Assembly: GCF_002221595.1 (NCBI RefSeq) | Contig: NZ_NHMP01000007.1 | Coordinates: forward strand, 43,868 to 107,867 | From: Turicimonas muris | Lineage (GTDB): Bacteria; Pseudomonadota; Gammaproteobacteria; Burkholderiales; Burkholderiaceae_F | Length of the DNA: 64,000 bases | Direction: 5' to 3' | Part shown: piece after piece, positions 32,758 through 42,560 of the stretch | Numbering within the stretch: position 1 is the stretch's first letter | How the letters are laid out: each line of letters opens with the position of its first letter | Notes under the pieces: model-generated | What the model saw: only the letters and a program-made list of their open reading frames with translations | What the model was told of the DNA's origin: nothing | Database searches by the model: none | Position numbers and translations under genes: made by a program

Positions 32758-34308
32758 CTATTCAACGTCTTTGACTCGCAAATCAGAAAGCCTATAGCCG
32801 CACACAAAAAGCATGAATAAATACGCAACACCGGCAACGGCAATCAGTCCGCAGAGGATGGTCATTTTCATGGCCCAGCTCATTTGCAGATGTGCCCAAT
32901 CAATCTGCATCTGGGCAGCAAAAAGAATCGCGCACAACACAACTGAGGAAACAAATACCGACATAAACAGCTTCCTCCAGCCCTCAACTGGGGTAAAAAT
33001 CTTTCGTTTTCTCAGAATGCAAAGGAGAATTGTGCTGTTAAAACAAGCACCGAGCCCTACTGACAAGGCCAATCCGGCATGAGCAAATAAAGGAACATTA
33101 ATAAGATTAAAAAGCTGAGTGACAATCAAAGCTGCGCAAGCCACTTTCACCGGGGTCTTAATGTCTTTTTGAGCATAAAAACCCGGGGCAAGAATCTTAA
33201 TCCCAATCAAACCTATAAGTCCGATGGAATAGCCCAGGACTGCATTTGAAGTTTGGACAACATCGTTCGGCCCGAACAATTTGCTTTGAAAAAGAACGGA
33301 TACCAAAGCATCCGAAAGAAAAGCCAACCCTAAAGCCGCAGGAATGGCAAAAGCAATAATCAGCTTGAGTCCCCAGTTGAGCAACGCGTTATATTTATCC
33401 ATCGAGCCCTTTGCAAAAGCAGCCGAAAGACTTGGAAGCAGAACCGTACCGAGAGCCACACCAAGCAAAGCAGTTGGGAACTCCATCAAACGGTCGGCAT
33501 AAGTCAGCCAAGTAACCGAACCTTCCGCTAGGAAAGAAGCGATATTGGTATTGATAAGGATAGAAATATGTGCAACGCCGACCGCAAACAAAGCCGGAAC
33601 CATAAGTTTTAGGACTCTCCTTACGGTCGGATCCTTAAGAGCAGTAAGCGGAGAAACAGGCTTCGGCAGCAACCCTCTCTTCCACAACGCAGGGATTTGA
33701 ACAGCCAGCTGCAGAAAGCCGCCTGCCATGACGCCGATTGCCAAAGCAAAGATCGGCCTTTCCATATGCGGCGCTAAAAACAAAGTAGCGCAAATCAAAG
33801 ACAGATTCAAAAGAATTGGAACAGCCGCCGGAATCGCAAATTCTTTCCATGTATTCAAAATGGATGAACTAAGGGCAACCATTGACATAAAAAAAATGTA
33901 CGGGAACATAATTCTTGTCAACTGGCTTGCTGTAGTGAATGTCAGCGGTTCTTCATACAAGCCTGAGGCAATAATCCAAACAAGAATCGGCGCACATAGA
34001 GAGCCTAAAACGCTGATAAGAAGAACGACACTGGCCAATAAGCTTGCAACTCTGTCAATAAACGTCTTAGCTTCATCTTGTGTCTTAGTAGACTTTGCAT
34101 CGGCAAGCATTGGTACAAAAGCTTGCTGAAAAGCACCTTCCGCAAAAAGACGGCGTAATAAATTCGGAAGTCGAAATGCCACGTAGTAGGCGTCCGTATC
34201 TCCGTTTACGCCGAAAAATCGTGCAATTAAAATATCTCTGATAAGACCTGTGATTCTTGAGATAAGAGTCATGCCCGAAATCACTGCTGCACTTCTAAAA
34301 ATACTCAC
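32758..34308 (-). CDS. murJ: Lipid II flippase MurJ
   Basis: MurJ flips the peptidoglycan precursor lipid II across the inner membrane. The 516-residue protein has about 14 membrane helices, the N-terminal SRITGLIRDILIARFFG signature and the conserved RRLFAEGAFQQAFVPML. Start is a GTG at 34308 after AGAGGT. In many betaproteobacteria murJ lies opposite rpsT, as here. Confidence 0.96.
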   Translation of the reverse strand: MSIFRSAAVISGMTLISRITGLIRDILIARFFGVNGDTDAYYVAFRLPNLLRRLFAEGAFQQAFVPMLADAKSTKTQDEAKTFIDRVASLLASVVLLISVLGSLCAPILVWIIASGLYEEPLTFTTASQLTRIMFPYIFFMSMVALSSSILNTWKEFAIPAAVPILLNLSLICATLFLAPHMERPIFALAIGVMAGGFLQLAVQIPALWKRGLLPKPVSPLTALKDPTVRRVLKLMVPALFAVGVAHISILINTNIASFLAEGSVTWLTYADRLMEFPTALLGVALGTVLLPSLSAAFAKGSMDKYNALLNWGLKLIIAFAIPAALGLAFLSDALVSVLFQSKLFGPNDVVQTSNAVLGYSIGLIGLIGIKILAPGFYAQKDIKTPVKVACAALIVTQLFNLINVPLFAHAGLALSVGLGACFNSTILLCILRKRKIFTPVEGWRKLFMSVFVSSVVLCAILFAAQMQIDWAHLQMSWAMKMTILCGLIAVAGVAYLFMLFVCGYRLSDLRVKDVE

Positions 34309-34659
34309 TTCTACCTCTTAATCTCTTTTTGCGTATAGGAAAACTAAAAACAGGTGCCGAGACGTCCTCAGCTTTTAAAGCACAACATTCTAATCGTGTG
34401 AAATGCAGACTTCGGGATTTATCCGCAAATCCGTCCTAAAAATAACAGTTTGCGTGCAAATTTGTCCGCTCTCTTAAGTAAATGAAAAAGTTTTTAGGAA
34501 CTAGAACAACATATTGTTTTCAAAACTAATCTTTTTCGGCAACAAACAATTCGGGTTTGTTCTTAGCGGAACGATTTTTCGTAAAATCTCGCCCTGAAAT
34601 ATTCTAAAAGATACATTTTTACAATACTTTCACATAGTCCATTAATTTTAATTTTGTTG
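34309..34659. other. Intergenic region between murJ and rpsT
   Basis: AT-rich, with no supported gene. It should contain the murJ promoter. Confidence 0.4.
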
Positions 34660-34804
34660 TATACTTTCGGACTTGTTTGATGACGGCTGCCTCGGAACTG
34701 TCGTCTAGTATTAATTTTATTTAACAACCGGCCTAGCCCTAATATTGCAGTGGCAACCGGTGATTTTTTGTACAAGCCACTCGCATAGGCAAGGAATTTA
34801 AACA
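34660..34804 (+). promoter_or_regulatory. rpsT promoter -10 and long structured leader
   Basis: A TATACT -10 at 34660-34665 predicts a start near 34672, giving a leader of about 130 bases. A 6-bp stem (GACGGC at 34682-34687 with GTCGTC at 34700-34705, one G-T) opens it, and an ACCGGTGATTTTTT element follows near 34755-34768. In E. coli S20 represses its own synthesis through its mRNA leader; a similar role here is inferred. Confidence 0.5.
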
Positions 34805-35068
34805 ATGGCAAATACTAAACAAGCTCGCAAGCGCGCTATTCAGTCAGTTGCTCGCAACAAGCACCTCTCTGCTCAGCGTTCTCGCTATCGTACAGCAATC
34901 AAATCCGTCCGCAAAGCTATCGCTACTGGCGATAAGGCTGCTGCTCAGCAGGCTTACACTGCTGCTCAGTCCGTTATTGACTCCATGGCTGATAAGAAAG
35001 TTCTTCACAAGAACGCAGCTGCTCGTCATAAGAGCCGTTTGACCGCATTTATCAAGGCAATGGCCTAA
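34805..35068 (+). CDS. rpsT: 30S ribosomal protein S20
   Basis: S20 is a small basic primary 16S rRNA-binding protein. The 87-residue sequence begins [18 protein letters not shown] and ends in [17 protein letters not shown] residues ([21 protein letters not shown]), as is usual. Codon use is strongly biased, as expected for a ribosomal gene. It is monocistronic, with an AAGGAATTT ribosome-binding region and its own terminator. Confidence 0.98.
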   Translation: MANTKQARKRAIQSVARNKHLSAQRSRYRTAIKSVRKAIATGDKAAAQQAYTAAQSVIDSMADKKVLHKNAAARHKSRLTAFIKAMA

Positions 35069-35090
35069 TAATTCGGACGAATTCGTTAAG

Positions 35091-35113
35091 GGGACCTACG
35101 CGGTCCCTTTTTT
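35091..35113 (+). terminator. Intrinsic terminator after rpsT
   Basis: GGGACC (35091-35096) and GGTCCC (35102-35107) form a 6-bp GC-rich stem followed by six T. Confidence 0.92.
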
Positions 35114-35247
35114 CATGCGTGTTTGCCACAAATGCCATGAAATAAATTCTTTCCTTATTCATTCTTCTTTACATTAAATCTATAATTCGAGAATTAACCT
35201 CTAATTTGAGGATTTTTTATAACATCTTTGTAAGGATAGGTTTGCCA

Positions 35248-36426
35248 ATGTCAAATCTGATGAATACCTACGGCCGTCTCCCTGTCGAATTTGATCATGG
35301 ACAAGGTGTTTGGCTTTGGGATAAAGAAGGTAATAAATACTTAGATGCGCTCGCCGGTATCGCTGTTAATGCTGTCGGACATGCCCATCCTCGCCTTGTA
35401 AAGGCCATCAGTGATCAAGCATCGAAGTTAATTCACTGCTCTAATTATTTCCAAATCAGCCTTCAAGAACAGGTAGCAGCCAAGCTGCTCGAACATTCCG
35501 GATTAGACGCTGTTTTCTTCTGCAACAGCGGCCTCGAAGCCAACGAATGTGCCTTTAAGATTGCTCGAAAATACGGTCATCAGAAAGGAATCAAGGTTCC
35601 TACCATCGTCGTTCTCAAAAAAGCATTCCACGGACGTTCAATCTCTACTTTGTCTGCGACCGGCAATCCCGGCGTTCGTAAAGATTTCGATCCCTTCATG
35701 GAAGGCATCATTCAAATTGATGAAAATGATTTAGACGGACTGCGTAAACTGGCCAAGACCAATAAAGATATCGTTGCTTTGATGTTTGAGCCGATTCAAG
35801 GTGAAGGCGGTGTCAATCCGATTGATCTGTCTGCCATGAAAGAATACCGCCGAATCTGCGACGAAAATGATTGGCTTTTAATGGTTGATGAAATCCAATG
35901 CGGGCTCGGACGTTCCGGCAAATGGTTTGCTCATCAATGGGCAGAAATTAAACCTGACGTCATGACCTTGGCTAAAGGACTTGCCGGCGGCGTTCCTGTT
36001 GGTGCCGTGGTTGTTGGCAACAAAGCCAATATCTTCACGCCAGGCAACCATGGTTCTACTTTCGGTGGCAATCCTCTGGCGATGCGTGCGGCATTGGAAA
36101 CCTTGAGCATTATCGAAGATGAAAATCTTGTTGAAAATGCCTACAACGTTGGTAAGAAGCTTAAGAAAGATCTTTCTAAGTCTTTAAACGGCTTCTCCGG
36201 CGTTCTGGAAATCAGAGGAAAAGGCTTAATGCTCGGTGTAGTACTCGACCGTGATGCACATGATTTGCTGGAACCAGCTCTTAAAGCAGGTTTGACGTTC
36301 AGCGTCACAGCCGGCAATGTAATCCGACTTGTTCCTCCGTTAATCCTTACGGAAACTGAAGCTGAAGAAATCGTTAAGCGCCTTACTCCGCTGATTCGTG
36401 CTTTCTTAGCCCAGCCTAAAGTCTAA
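35248..36426 (+). CDS. argD: Acetylornithine/N-succinyldiaminopimelate-type aminotransferase
   Basis: This class III PLP aminotransferase acts in arginine (and possibly lysine) biosynthesis. The 392-residue protein has HPRLVKAI, FFCNSGLEANE, FHGRSISTLSATG, VDEIQCGLGRSGK and the PLP-lysine motif LAKGLAGGVPVGA. I chose the ATG at 35248, preceded by AAGGA; the frame stays open upstream to 35206 but lacks a better signal there. It is transcribed alone and ends at a terminator. Confidence 0.93.
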   Translation: MSNLMNTYGRLPVEFDHGQGVWLWDKEGNKYLDALAGIAVNAVGHAHPRLVKAISDQASKLIHCSNYFQISLQEQVAAKLLEHSGLDAVFFCNSGLEANECAFKIARKYGHQKGIKVPTIVVLKKAFHGRSISTLSATGNPGVRKDFDPFMEGIIQIDENDLDGLRKLAKTNKDIVALMFEPIQGEGGVNPIDLSAMKEYRRICDENDWLLMVDEIQCGLGRSGKWFAHQWAEIKPDVMTLAKGLAGGVPVGAVVVGNKANIFTPGNHGSTFGGNPLAMRAALETLSIIEDENLVENAYNVGKKLKKDLSKSLNGFSGVLEIRGKGLMLGVVLDRDAHDLLEPALKAGLTFSVTAGNVIRLVPPLILTETEAEEIVKRLTPLIRAFLAQPKV

Positions 36427-36448
36427 GGCTCTGCGCCTGATGTCAAGA

Positions 36449-36474
36449 AGCGAACTCCGATGAGTTCGCTTTTT
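36449..36474 (+). terminator. Intrinsic terminator after argD
   Basis: AGCGAACTC (36449-36457) pairs with GAGTTCGCT (36462-36470), loop CGAT, followed by TTTT. It lies between convergent argD and murB. Confidence 0.9.
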
Positions 36475-36497
36475 GTTGGCGGAAAGAAAAGTCAGAA

Positions 36498-37523
36498 CTA
36501 GACTATAACGACTTCCGGCTCAAGCTTTACGTTAAAGCAGTTTTTGACACGGACACGAATATCTTGCGCCATCCCTACAACGTCTTCGCCGAAGGCACTG
36601 CCGTAATTAACAATAATCAAAGGCTGTTTTTCATAGACGCCGACATCGCCCATTCTTAAGCCTTTTAATCCCGCATTATCGATAAGCCAAGCTGCCGACA
36701 CTTTATAGCGTCCTCCGGCCATCGGATAAGCGACCACTGACGGATTCTTTTCCTGCAGGGCGTGAAATTCTTCACGGCTTAATACCGGATTCTTGAAGAA
36801 ACTGCCTGCACTTCCAAGTTTATGAGGAGATGGAAGTTTTCTCTTTCTGATAGCAATCACGGAGTTGTAGATATCCGTTGGATGAAGCTCGGGTGCGTGA
36901 TTGGACTGCAGATGCTCTCTCAGGTCCTTATAGCTAATCACCGGTTCCCATTTCTTAGGCAGCTTGAAAGTCACAGAGGTAATAAAAGCATTCTTCATTT
37001 CCGGCTTCTTGAACACCGAGGTTCTATAGCCGAAATCGCACTCTTCATTCCTAAGGACTTTGCGTTCTTTGGTCTTCAGATCAAAGTACTCAACGCAATG
37101 AATTCTCTCGGCCACTTCCATACCGTAAGCACCGATATTCTGAATCGGGGCACCGCCTACCGTTCCCGGAATCAAAGTAAGGTTTTCTAAACCGGGCTTT
37201 TTCGCATCCAATGTTCTTAGAATAAAACTGTGCCAATCTTCACCGGAAGCTGCTGTTACGTAGTAGAACTCCTCATCCTCACCGGCTGCTTCAACCCCAT
37301 AAAGATGGTTGCGGAGAATAATTCCATCGAAATCCTGACTGAACAAAATATCAGAACCGCCCCCGAGAATTAAGAATCTTTTCTCCGGATGTTGGGCAAG
37401 AAAGTCTGCCGCTGAGTCTAAATCCTCAGCAGTTTCAATATCCGCGAATTCTTTGGCTTTCGCAGTTATCCTAAAGGTATTTAACTTCGTGAGGTCAACG
37501 TCATTCTTAACGGAAAAGCTCAT
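36498..37523 (-). CDS. murB: UDP-N-acetylenolpyruvoylglucosamine reductase
   Basis: MurB reduces UDP-GlcNAc-enolpyruvate to UDP-MurNAc with FAD and NADPH in peptidoglycan synthesis. At 341 residues it is the long type I form seen in E. coli. FAD-binding segments include LILGGGSDILFS and LTLIPGTVGGAPIQNIGAYG; the catalytic region GSAGSFFKNPV and the final glutamate near LEPEVVIV are present. It follows dxs by 16 bases on the same strand. Confidence 0.96.
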   Translation of the reverse strand: MSFSVKNDVDLTKLNTFRITAKAKEFADIETAEDLDSAADFLAQHPEKRFLILGGGSDILFSQDFDGIILRNHLYGVEAAGEDEEFYYVTAASGEDWHSFILRTLDAKKPGLENLTLIPGTVGGAPIQNIGAYGMEVAERIHCVEYFDLKTKERKVLRNEECDFGYRTSVFKKPEMKNAFITSVTFKLPKKWEPVISYKDLREHLQSNHAPELHPTDIYNSVIAIRKRKLPSPHKLGSAGSFFKNPVLSREEFHALQEKNPSVVAYPMAGGRYKVSAAWLIDNAGLKGLRMGDVGVYEKQPLIIVNYGSAFGEDVVGMAQDIRVRVKNCFNVKLEPEVVIV

Positions 37524-37539
37524 AAAGATGCTCCGATTC

Positions 37540-39405
37540 TTATGCTTTTAATCTATTTAGTATTTTCTCTCTAATACTGTCGTTATCCAAGCCGCATTCC
37601 TTAAACAAGGAAGAATTGTCTCCTTGTTCCACAAACTTGTCGGGAATGCCGACTTGCAAAACTGGGACTGCGCCACCAAATTCTGCAATGGCTTCCAGAC
37701 AAGCAGAACCTGCTCCGCCTTGAATAACATTTTCTTCAGCGGTCACAATTAAATCATGATTTTCGGCCGCTTCTTTAATAATTTCTTTATCTAAAGGTTT
37801 CACAAACCTCATGTCGACAAGAGTTGCATCAAGTTCTTCTGCCAGCGGAAGCAATTGATAAACCATGGAGCCGAAAGCCAAAATGGCCACACGTTTTTCT
37901 TTTTCCGCCCCTGATTGTCTCATCACTCTTGCTTCACCAAGCGGCAGCTCCTGCATCTCTTCGACAATCTCAACGCCCGGTCCCTTCCCTCTCGGATAGC
38001 GGACAACAGCCGGACCATTGTATTTATACCCGGTATAAAGCATCCGGCGCGCTTCATTCTCATCACTTGGTGCCATGATGACCAAATTCGGAATGCAGCG
38101 CAGGAAAGAAAGATCGAAGGCGCCGTGGTGGGTTGCACCGTCAGCCCCTACAATGCCGCCTCTGTCAAGCGGAAAGAGAACCGGCAGATTCTGCAGAGCC
38201 ACGTCATGAACGATCTGGTCGAAGGCTCTCTGAGAAAAAGTTGAGTAGATCGCACAGACAGGCTTCATTCCGTCAATTGCCAAGCCGGCGGCAAATGTCA
38301 CGGCATGCTGTTCAGCAATGGCAACATCAAAAAATCTATCCGGGAACTTCTTAGCAAAATTAGTAAGCCCGGACCCGGATTCCATTGCCGGTGTAATCCC
38401 AACAACCTTCTTATCTTTGGCTCCTATCTCGCAAAGCCAATCACTAAAAACTTCCGTGTAAGTCTTTGCATGGGCTTTAGCTTGAATTCCTACCTTCACA
38501 TCAAACGGTGAGATGCCGTGGTACTGTGTCGGGTCATGAGCAGCCGGCTCATAACCGTGCCCCTTCTCAGTGACAATATGAAGAACCAGTGGCCCTGGTA
38601 ACTCTTTCATGTTCTTGAGCAAAGGAATCAAAGCTTTCAAATCATGTCCGTCGATAGGACCATGATAATTAAGGCCAAACTCTTCAAAGAGCGTGGATGC
38701 CGGGGCTACGATGCCCTTACTGTATTCTTCCGCCTTTCTTGTCAAATCATAAAGTCGCGGAATCGGACGAACCAAAGCCTTTACTGATTCACGAGCTTGT
38801 GCATAAAAGCGTCCGCTCATCAAACTGAAGAAATGCTTGCTCAATGCTCCTACGGGAGGAGAAATAGAACAATCATTATCATTTAGGATAACCAAAAGGC
38901 GAATGTCTTTCATGTCCCCTGCACAGTTCATGGCTTCAAATACCATGCCTGCGGTCATTGCTCCGTCGCCGATAACTGCCACGTGATGCCGGTCTCTGAG
39001 TCCTCTTTCACGTGCGGAGACTGCCATACCTAAGGCGGCGGAGATGGAAGTTGAAGAGTGACCTGTTCCGAATGCATCGAATTCACTCTCGGTAATCTTC
39101 GGGAACCCGGATAAACCTTGGTATTGGCGGAGATGAGCCATCTGTTCTCTTCTGCCGGTAAGAATCTTATGGGCATATGCCTGATGGCCGACGTCCCAAA
39201 TCAACTTGTCTTCAGGAGTGTCAAAAACATAGTGAATTGCAATGGCTAATTCGACACAGCCTAAAGAGGAAGACAGATGCCCTCCGGTTTTTGAGACTGA
39301 ATCAATAATAAAGGCCCGAAGCTCTTTTGCTAAGACCTCAAGCTCCGGAATACTGAGTTTTTTTAGATCTCCGGGAGAATTAACGGTTTCAAGCAACTCA
39401 TACAT
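37540..39405 (-). CDS. dxs: 1-deoxy-D-xylulose-5-phosphate synthase
   Basis: Dxs condenses pyruvate and glyceraldehyde-3-phosphate with thiamine diphosphate, the first step of the MEP isoprenoid pathway. The 621-residue length is normal. Motifs are [13 protein letters not shown], the ThDP-binding [15 protein letters not shown] ... NDND, GPIDGHD and [15 protein letters not shown]. It lies in xseB-ispA-dxs-murB, with 2 bases between ispA and dxs. ispD and ispF of the same pathway are at 48630-49819. Confidence 0.97.
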   Translation of the reverse strand: MYELLETVNSPGDLKKLSIPELEVLAKELRAFIIDSVSKTGGHLSSSLGCVELAIAIHYVFDTPEDKLIWDVGHQAYAHKILTGRREQMAHLRQYQGLSGFPKITESEFDAFGTGHSSTSISAALGMAVSARERGLRDRHHVAVIGDGAMTAGMVFEAMNCAGDMKDIRLLVILNDNDCSISPPVGALSKHFFSLMSGRFYAQARESVKALVRPIPRLYDLTRKAEEYSKGIVAPASTLFEEFGLNYHGPIDGHDLKALIPLLKNMKELPGPLVLHIVTEKGHGYEPAAHDPTQYHGISPFDVKVGIQAKAHAKTYTEVFSDWLCEIGAKDKKVVGITPAMESGSGLTNFAKKFPDRFFDVAIAEQHAVTFAAGLAIDGMKPVCAIYSTFSQRAFDQIVHDVALQNLPVLFPLDRGGIVGADGATHHGAFDLSFLRCIPNLVIMAPSDENEARRMLYTGYKYNGPAVVRYPRGKGPGVEIVEEMQELPLGEARVMRQSGAEKEKRVAILAFGSMVYQLLPLAEELDATLVDMRFVKPLDKEIIKEAAENHDLIVTAEENVIQGGAGSACLEAIAEFGGAVPVLQVGIPDKFVEQGDNSSLFKECGLDNDSIREKILNRLKA

Positions 39406-39407
39406 AG

Positions 39408-40316
39408 TTAGTGATCCCGGGAATAAATAAAGTCGGCAATTTCTCTGAGACGGAGTGTTTTATTTCCGCCGACGATATTTTCAATTTTTTGCACTGACGC
39501 TAGGGCCAGCTCATATTGTTCTTTTGCTAACTCACGAGATTTATCTAATCCTAAAATAGAAACGTAAGTCGGCTTGTTTTCTAATGCATCTTTACCGGCC
39601 GTTTTACCAAGCTTCTCTGCGCTTGAGACAACGTCCAAAATGTCATCGACAATCTGAAAAAGCAAACCTACGGCATTACCGTAGGATGAAAGTGCTTCAA
39701 TCAATTCCTCGCTGGACGATTCTTCTTTCGCACACCAAATGCCCGACATAACGGCAGCATGAAGAAGAGTCCCTGTCTTCAAGGCATGCATATGCCGGAG
39801 CTCTTCCAAAGTCATCTTTTTACCGACCATAGATAAATCGATGGCTTGTCCGCCGCACATACCGCGGCTCGAAGCGGCGTCTGCAAGTAAAGAAATAAGA
39901 ACAAGCTTTTGGTGAGGATTAAGAGTAGTCTCGGAAATATAAATGAAGGCTTCCGGCTGAAGCGCGTCTCCGGCAAGCATTGCCATCGCCTCTCCGTATT
40001 TTGCGTGAGTTGTGGGCTTTCCGTGACGCAGCATATCATTATCCATACACGGGAGGTCATCGTGGATCAATGAATATGAATGAACACACTCGATGGCAAG
40101 TGCCACTCTGTCGGCGTTGTGCTCATCAACTCCAAATAGTTCGCTCACTGCGTATACCAGGAGAGGACGGACTCTTTTTCCGCCTCCTATAACGGAATAA
40201 CGCATGGCTTCATGCAGGATTTTGGGTTCAAGATCTGTTGGAGGCAAAAGCTCTCCTGCAGCTACCTCCACTCTTTGCTGGCAACCTTTGACCCACTCAT
40301 TAAAACTTTTACTCAT
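39408..40316 (-). CDS. ispA: Farnesyl diphosphate synthase (polyprenyl synthetase)
   Basis: IspA makes farnesyl diphosphate from dimethylallyl and isopentenyl diphosphates. The 302-residue protein has both Asp-rich motifs, DDLPCMDND and DDILD, plus GGKRVRPLL at the substrate entry and GGQAIDL. It lies 18 bases after xseB and directly before dxs, the classic xseB-ispA-dxs operon. Confidence 0.95.
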   Translation of the reverse strand: MSKSFNEWVKGCQQRVEVAAGELLPPTDLEPKILHEAMRYSVIGGGKRVRPLLVYAVSELFGVDEHNADRVALAIECVHSYSLIHDDLPCMDNDMLRHGKPTTHAKYGEAMAMLAGDALQPEAFIYISETTLNPHQKLVLISLLADAASSRGMCGGQAIDLSMVGKKMTLEELRHMHALKTGTLLHAAVMSGIWCAKEESSSEELIEALSSYGNAVGLLFQIVDDILDVVSSAEKLGKTAGKDALENKPTYVSILGLDKSRELAKEQYELALASVQKIENIVGGNKTLRLREIADFIYSRDH

Positions 40317-40334
40317 ATTTCTTTTTATTGTTAA

Positions 40335-40589
40335 CTAAAAAGGCACATCGTCTTTTAAGTCTGAAGAAGTGATTGCAGTCAGTTCGGAATCCAGCTTCTG
40401 AATTTTTTTCTGAGCCTCATCCAAAAGTTTTTGACAATGAGAACCTAATTCGATACCTCTCTGATATGTCGCCACAGACTCTTCCAGAGTAAGACCACCT
40501 TGGCTCATTTTACTGGAAAGCTGTTCCAATTCAGCCAAAGCCTCTTCGTAGGACATTTGAGAAATTTCCTTTGTTTTATCTTGTGCCAT
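40335..40589 (-). CDS. xseB: Exodeoxyribonuclease VII small subunit
   Basis: XseB is the small helical subunit of exonuclease VII, binding the large XseA subunit. The 84-residue protein shows the family pattern SYEEALAELEQLSSKMSQG, GGLTLEESVATYQRG and LLDEAQKKIQKL. It heads the xseB-ispA-dxs operon. Confidence 0.95.
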   Translation of the reverse strand: MAQDKTKEISQMSYEEALAELEQLSSKMSQGGLTLEESVATYQRGIELGSHCQKLLDEAQKKIQKLDSELTAITSSDLKDDVPF

Positions 40590-40789
40590 TTTCTTGCTTT
40601 TCTCAGAAAGTAGTACTTTACCTAACTTTATCCTATTTACAAAGGATTTTATTTGTTAACGGTCTAGAAAGTGTATGGAATTCAGATCTGAAAGATATTC
40701 AAACTAATTCTTTCGCCTCATAAAATACTAAGGTTTCGTTCCATGTCTTCCTACCAAACATTAAAATCTCGGCAATAACCGGAGAGATT

Positions 40790-41656
40790 ATGATTTATAC
40801 CACTTTGATGAATGTTCAGGAACTCCACTCAATCCTTGTTAATCAAAAGATTACAGGAAAAAAAGCGCCTCTTTGTGTTCTTGACTGCCGCTGCAGCATT
40901 GAAAACCCCGACGTCGGCATTGAGCTTTATAAAGAAGGCCATATCCCGGGAGCGGTTCTATGCGATTTTGATAGAGTTGTTACAGGCAAAGTCTGTCAGG
41001 GAAGCGGCCGACACCCAATGCCAGATCGAGAAATCTTTATCAAGAACATGGAATCCCTCGGCGTAAGTTCCGATAAACAGATTGTCCTTTACGATCAAGG
41101 AGGACTTGGATTCGCAACTAGGTTATGGTTCCAGCTTCGCTGGATCGGTCTGGAAAAAGTCGCTGTCCTCGACGGCGGTTATCAAGCATGGGTAAATCAC
41201 AAATTTCCCGTGGCGACTAAGTCAACGGTTCCGGAGGCCGGTGTAATCAACGCTAACGAACCGCTCGAAATCCCGACCGAAATGAAAACGGTGCAAGACA
41301 ATTTAAATACTCACAAATATCTTGTCGTGGACGCACGTTCGAATTCCCGCTTCCACGGTATCGGCGAAACTATTGATAAAAAAGCGGGACATATCCCTGG
41401 GTCAGTTTGCCGTCCGGGCTCTATGAACTTTAACAAAGACGGAGCATTCAAATCTCCGGTTGAACTTCGTAAAGAATTTCTTGAGTTGTTGGACGGAAGA
41501 AAACCGACTCAAATCATCAATAGCTGCGGCTCTGGGGTCAATGCCTCCGTTAATCTGTTCGCAATGGATTTGTGCGGTTTAGTCGGGTCCCATCTTTACA
41601 CAGGTTCTTGGAGCCAGTGGATTGACGATGAATCCAATCCCATTGTCTGCAAGTAA
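40790..41656 (+). CDS. sseA: Sulfurtransferase with two rhodanese domains (SseA-like)
   Basis: This 288-residue protein has two rhodanese domains, the first non-catalytic. The active-site loop in the second is SCGSGVNAS with C246; the CGSGV form is characteristic of 3-mercaptopyruvate sulfurtransferases, unlike the CRxGx[R/T] of thiosulfate enzymes. The segments GHIPGAVLCDFD and AGHIPGSVCRPG flank the domains. It is transcribed alone, after a GGAG ribosome-binding site. Confidence 0.88.
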   Translation: MIYTTLMNVQELHSILVNQKITGKKAPLCVLDCRCSIENPDVGIELYKEGHIPGAVLCDFDRVVTGKVCQGSGRHPMPDREIFIKNMESLGVSSDKQIVLYDQGGLGFATRLWFQLRWIGLEKVAVLDGGYQAWVNHKFPVATKSTVPEAGVINANEPLEIPTEMKTVQDNLNTHKYLVVDARSNSRFHGIGETIDKKAGHIPGSVCRPGSMNFNKDGAFKSPVELRKEFLELLDGRKPTQIINSCGSGVNASVNLFAMDLCGLVGSHLYTGSWSQWIDDESNPIVCK

Positions 41657-41667
41657 CGGCCAATTTT

Positions 41668-41705
41668 TTTCTCGGAGGTTTACGAATCCGCAAACCCCCG
41701 AGAAA
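41668..41705. repeat. Stem-loop between convergent sseA-like and ZIP genes
   Basis: An inverted repeat around CTCGG(A)GGTTT and AAACC(CC)CGAG separates the two genes. No long T-run follows the stem on either strand, so its role as terminator is uncertain. Confidence 0.5.
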
Positions 41706-41719
41706 TTCAAGAATGTAGA

Positions 41720-42481
41720 TTAATGCGTATGCAAAGACCCAGTCGCTACGATTGCAAGCAGAACCCCTAGGACAATAAAGAGCATCTGTGTAAAAAAGGC
41801 AGCTCTGCCCTTCTTAATCATCTCCGGCATCAAATCGGACAAAGCAATATAAATAAAGCTTGCCGCAGCCACGGCAAATGCGTACGGAATAAGCCAGCTG
41901 ACTTTGTCTAAGAGGAAGTAGCCGAGGATCCCGCCAATAACGGACGTAAAGCCCGAAAGCAGGTTATAAAACAAGGCTCGCCCTTTACTAAAGCCGGAAT
42001 GAAGAAGAACCATAAAGTCACCGACCTCTTGCGGAATTTCATGAGCCATGATGGCCAATGCCGTAATCCAACCTAAACTAGGCGTCACCATAAAAGCGCT
42101 GGCAATCAATACGCCGTCTGTCAAATTGTGAAAGGCATCTCCAAGAAGGATCGCTTGGCCGCCTCTGCCTTCGCTTTTTCTGCTCTCTTCGATCATTTGA
42201 GAAACATTTTCTGCTTCATGATGAGAGAAAAATTGTTCAATGCCGAAAAGAATCAAAACGCTTACAAGAAGGGTCCATCCGATATAGGTCGCATCTTCAT
42301 GATGCTCAAAGGCCTCCGGAAGCAGATGCGTGAAAGAAACGGCCAGGAGAAGTCCTGCCGACAGGCATAACATCTTGGACATATATCTATCCAAGAATCG
42401 AAAACTAATCAACCCGGCCAACACAATAGAAAGTGCCGAGGAGATTGTTGTTGCTAAGATAATTTGCAGAACTATTGACAT
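41720..42481 (-). CDS. ZIP family metal transporter
   Basis: This 253-residue membrane protein imports divalent metals such as zinc or iron. About eight helices are seen, with the binuclear metal sites GDAFHNLTDG in helix 4 and MAHEIPQEVGD in helix 5, and a His-rich cytoplasmic loop (FSHHEAE). The HEIPQE form is typical of the ZupT/GufA-like branch of ZIP proteins. It is separate from the CDF exporter at 27938. Confidence 0.92.
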   Translation of the reverse strand: MSIVLQIILATTISSALSIVLAGLISFRFLDRYMSKMLCLSAGLLLAVSFTHLLPEAFEHHEDATYIGWTLLVSVLILFGIEQFFSHHEAENVSQMIEESRKSEGRGGQAILLGDAFHNLTDGVLIASAFMVTPSLGWITALAIMAHEIPQEVGDFMVLLHSGFSKGRALFYNLLSGFTSVIGGILGYFLLDKVSWLIPYAFAVAAASFIYIALSDLMPEMIKKGRAAFFTQMLFIVLGVLLAIVATGSLHTH

Positions 42482-42560
42482 ACTCTTCCTTTACGAACGT
42501 AAGAGTACTACGCCAAGAGCAAAAATTCGCTGAAAAGAGCTTAAATCAAGAAAAAAGTCT

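Noticed and set aside
34563..34811. 82-codon minus frame upstream of rpsT
   Set aside because: It overlaps the rpsT leader, promoter and start, and has no supporting signal.
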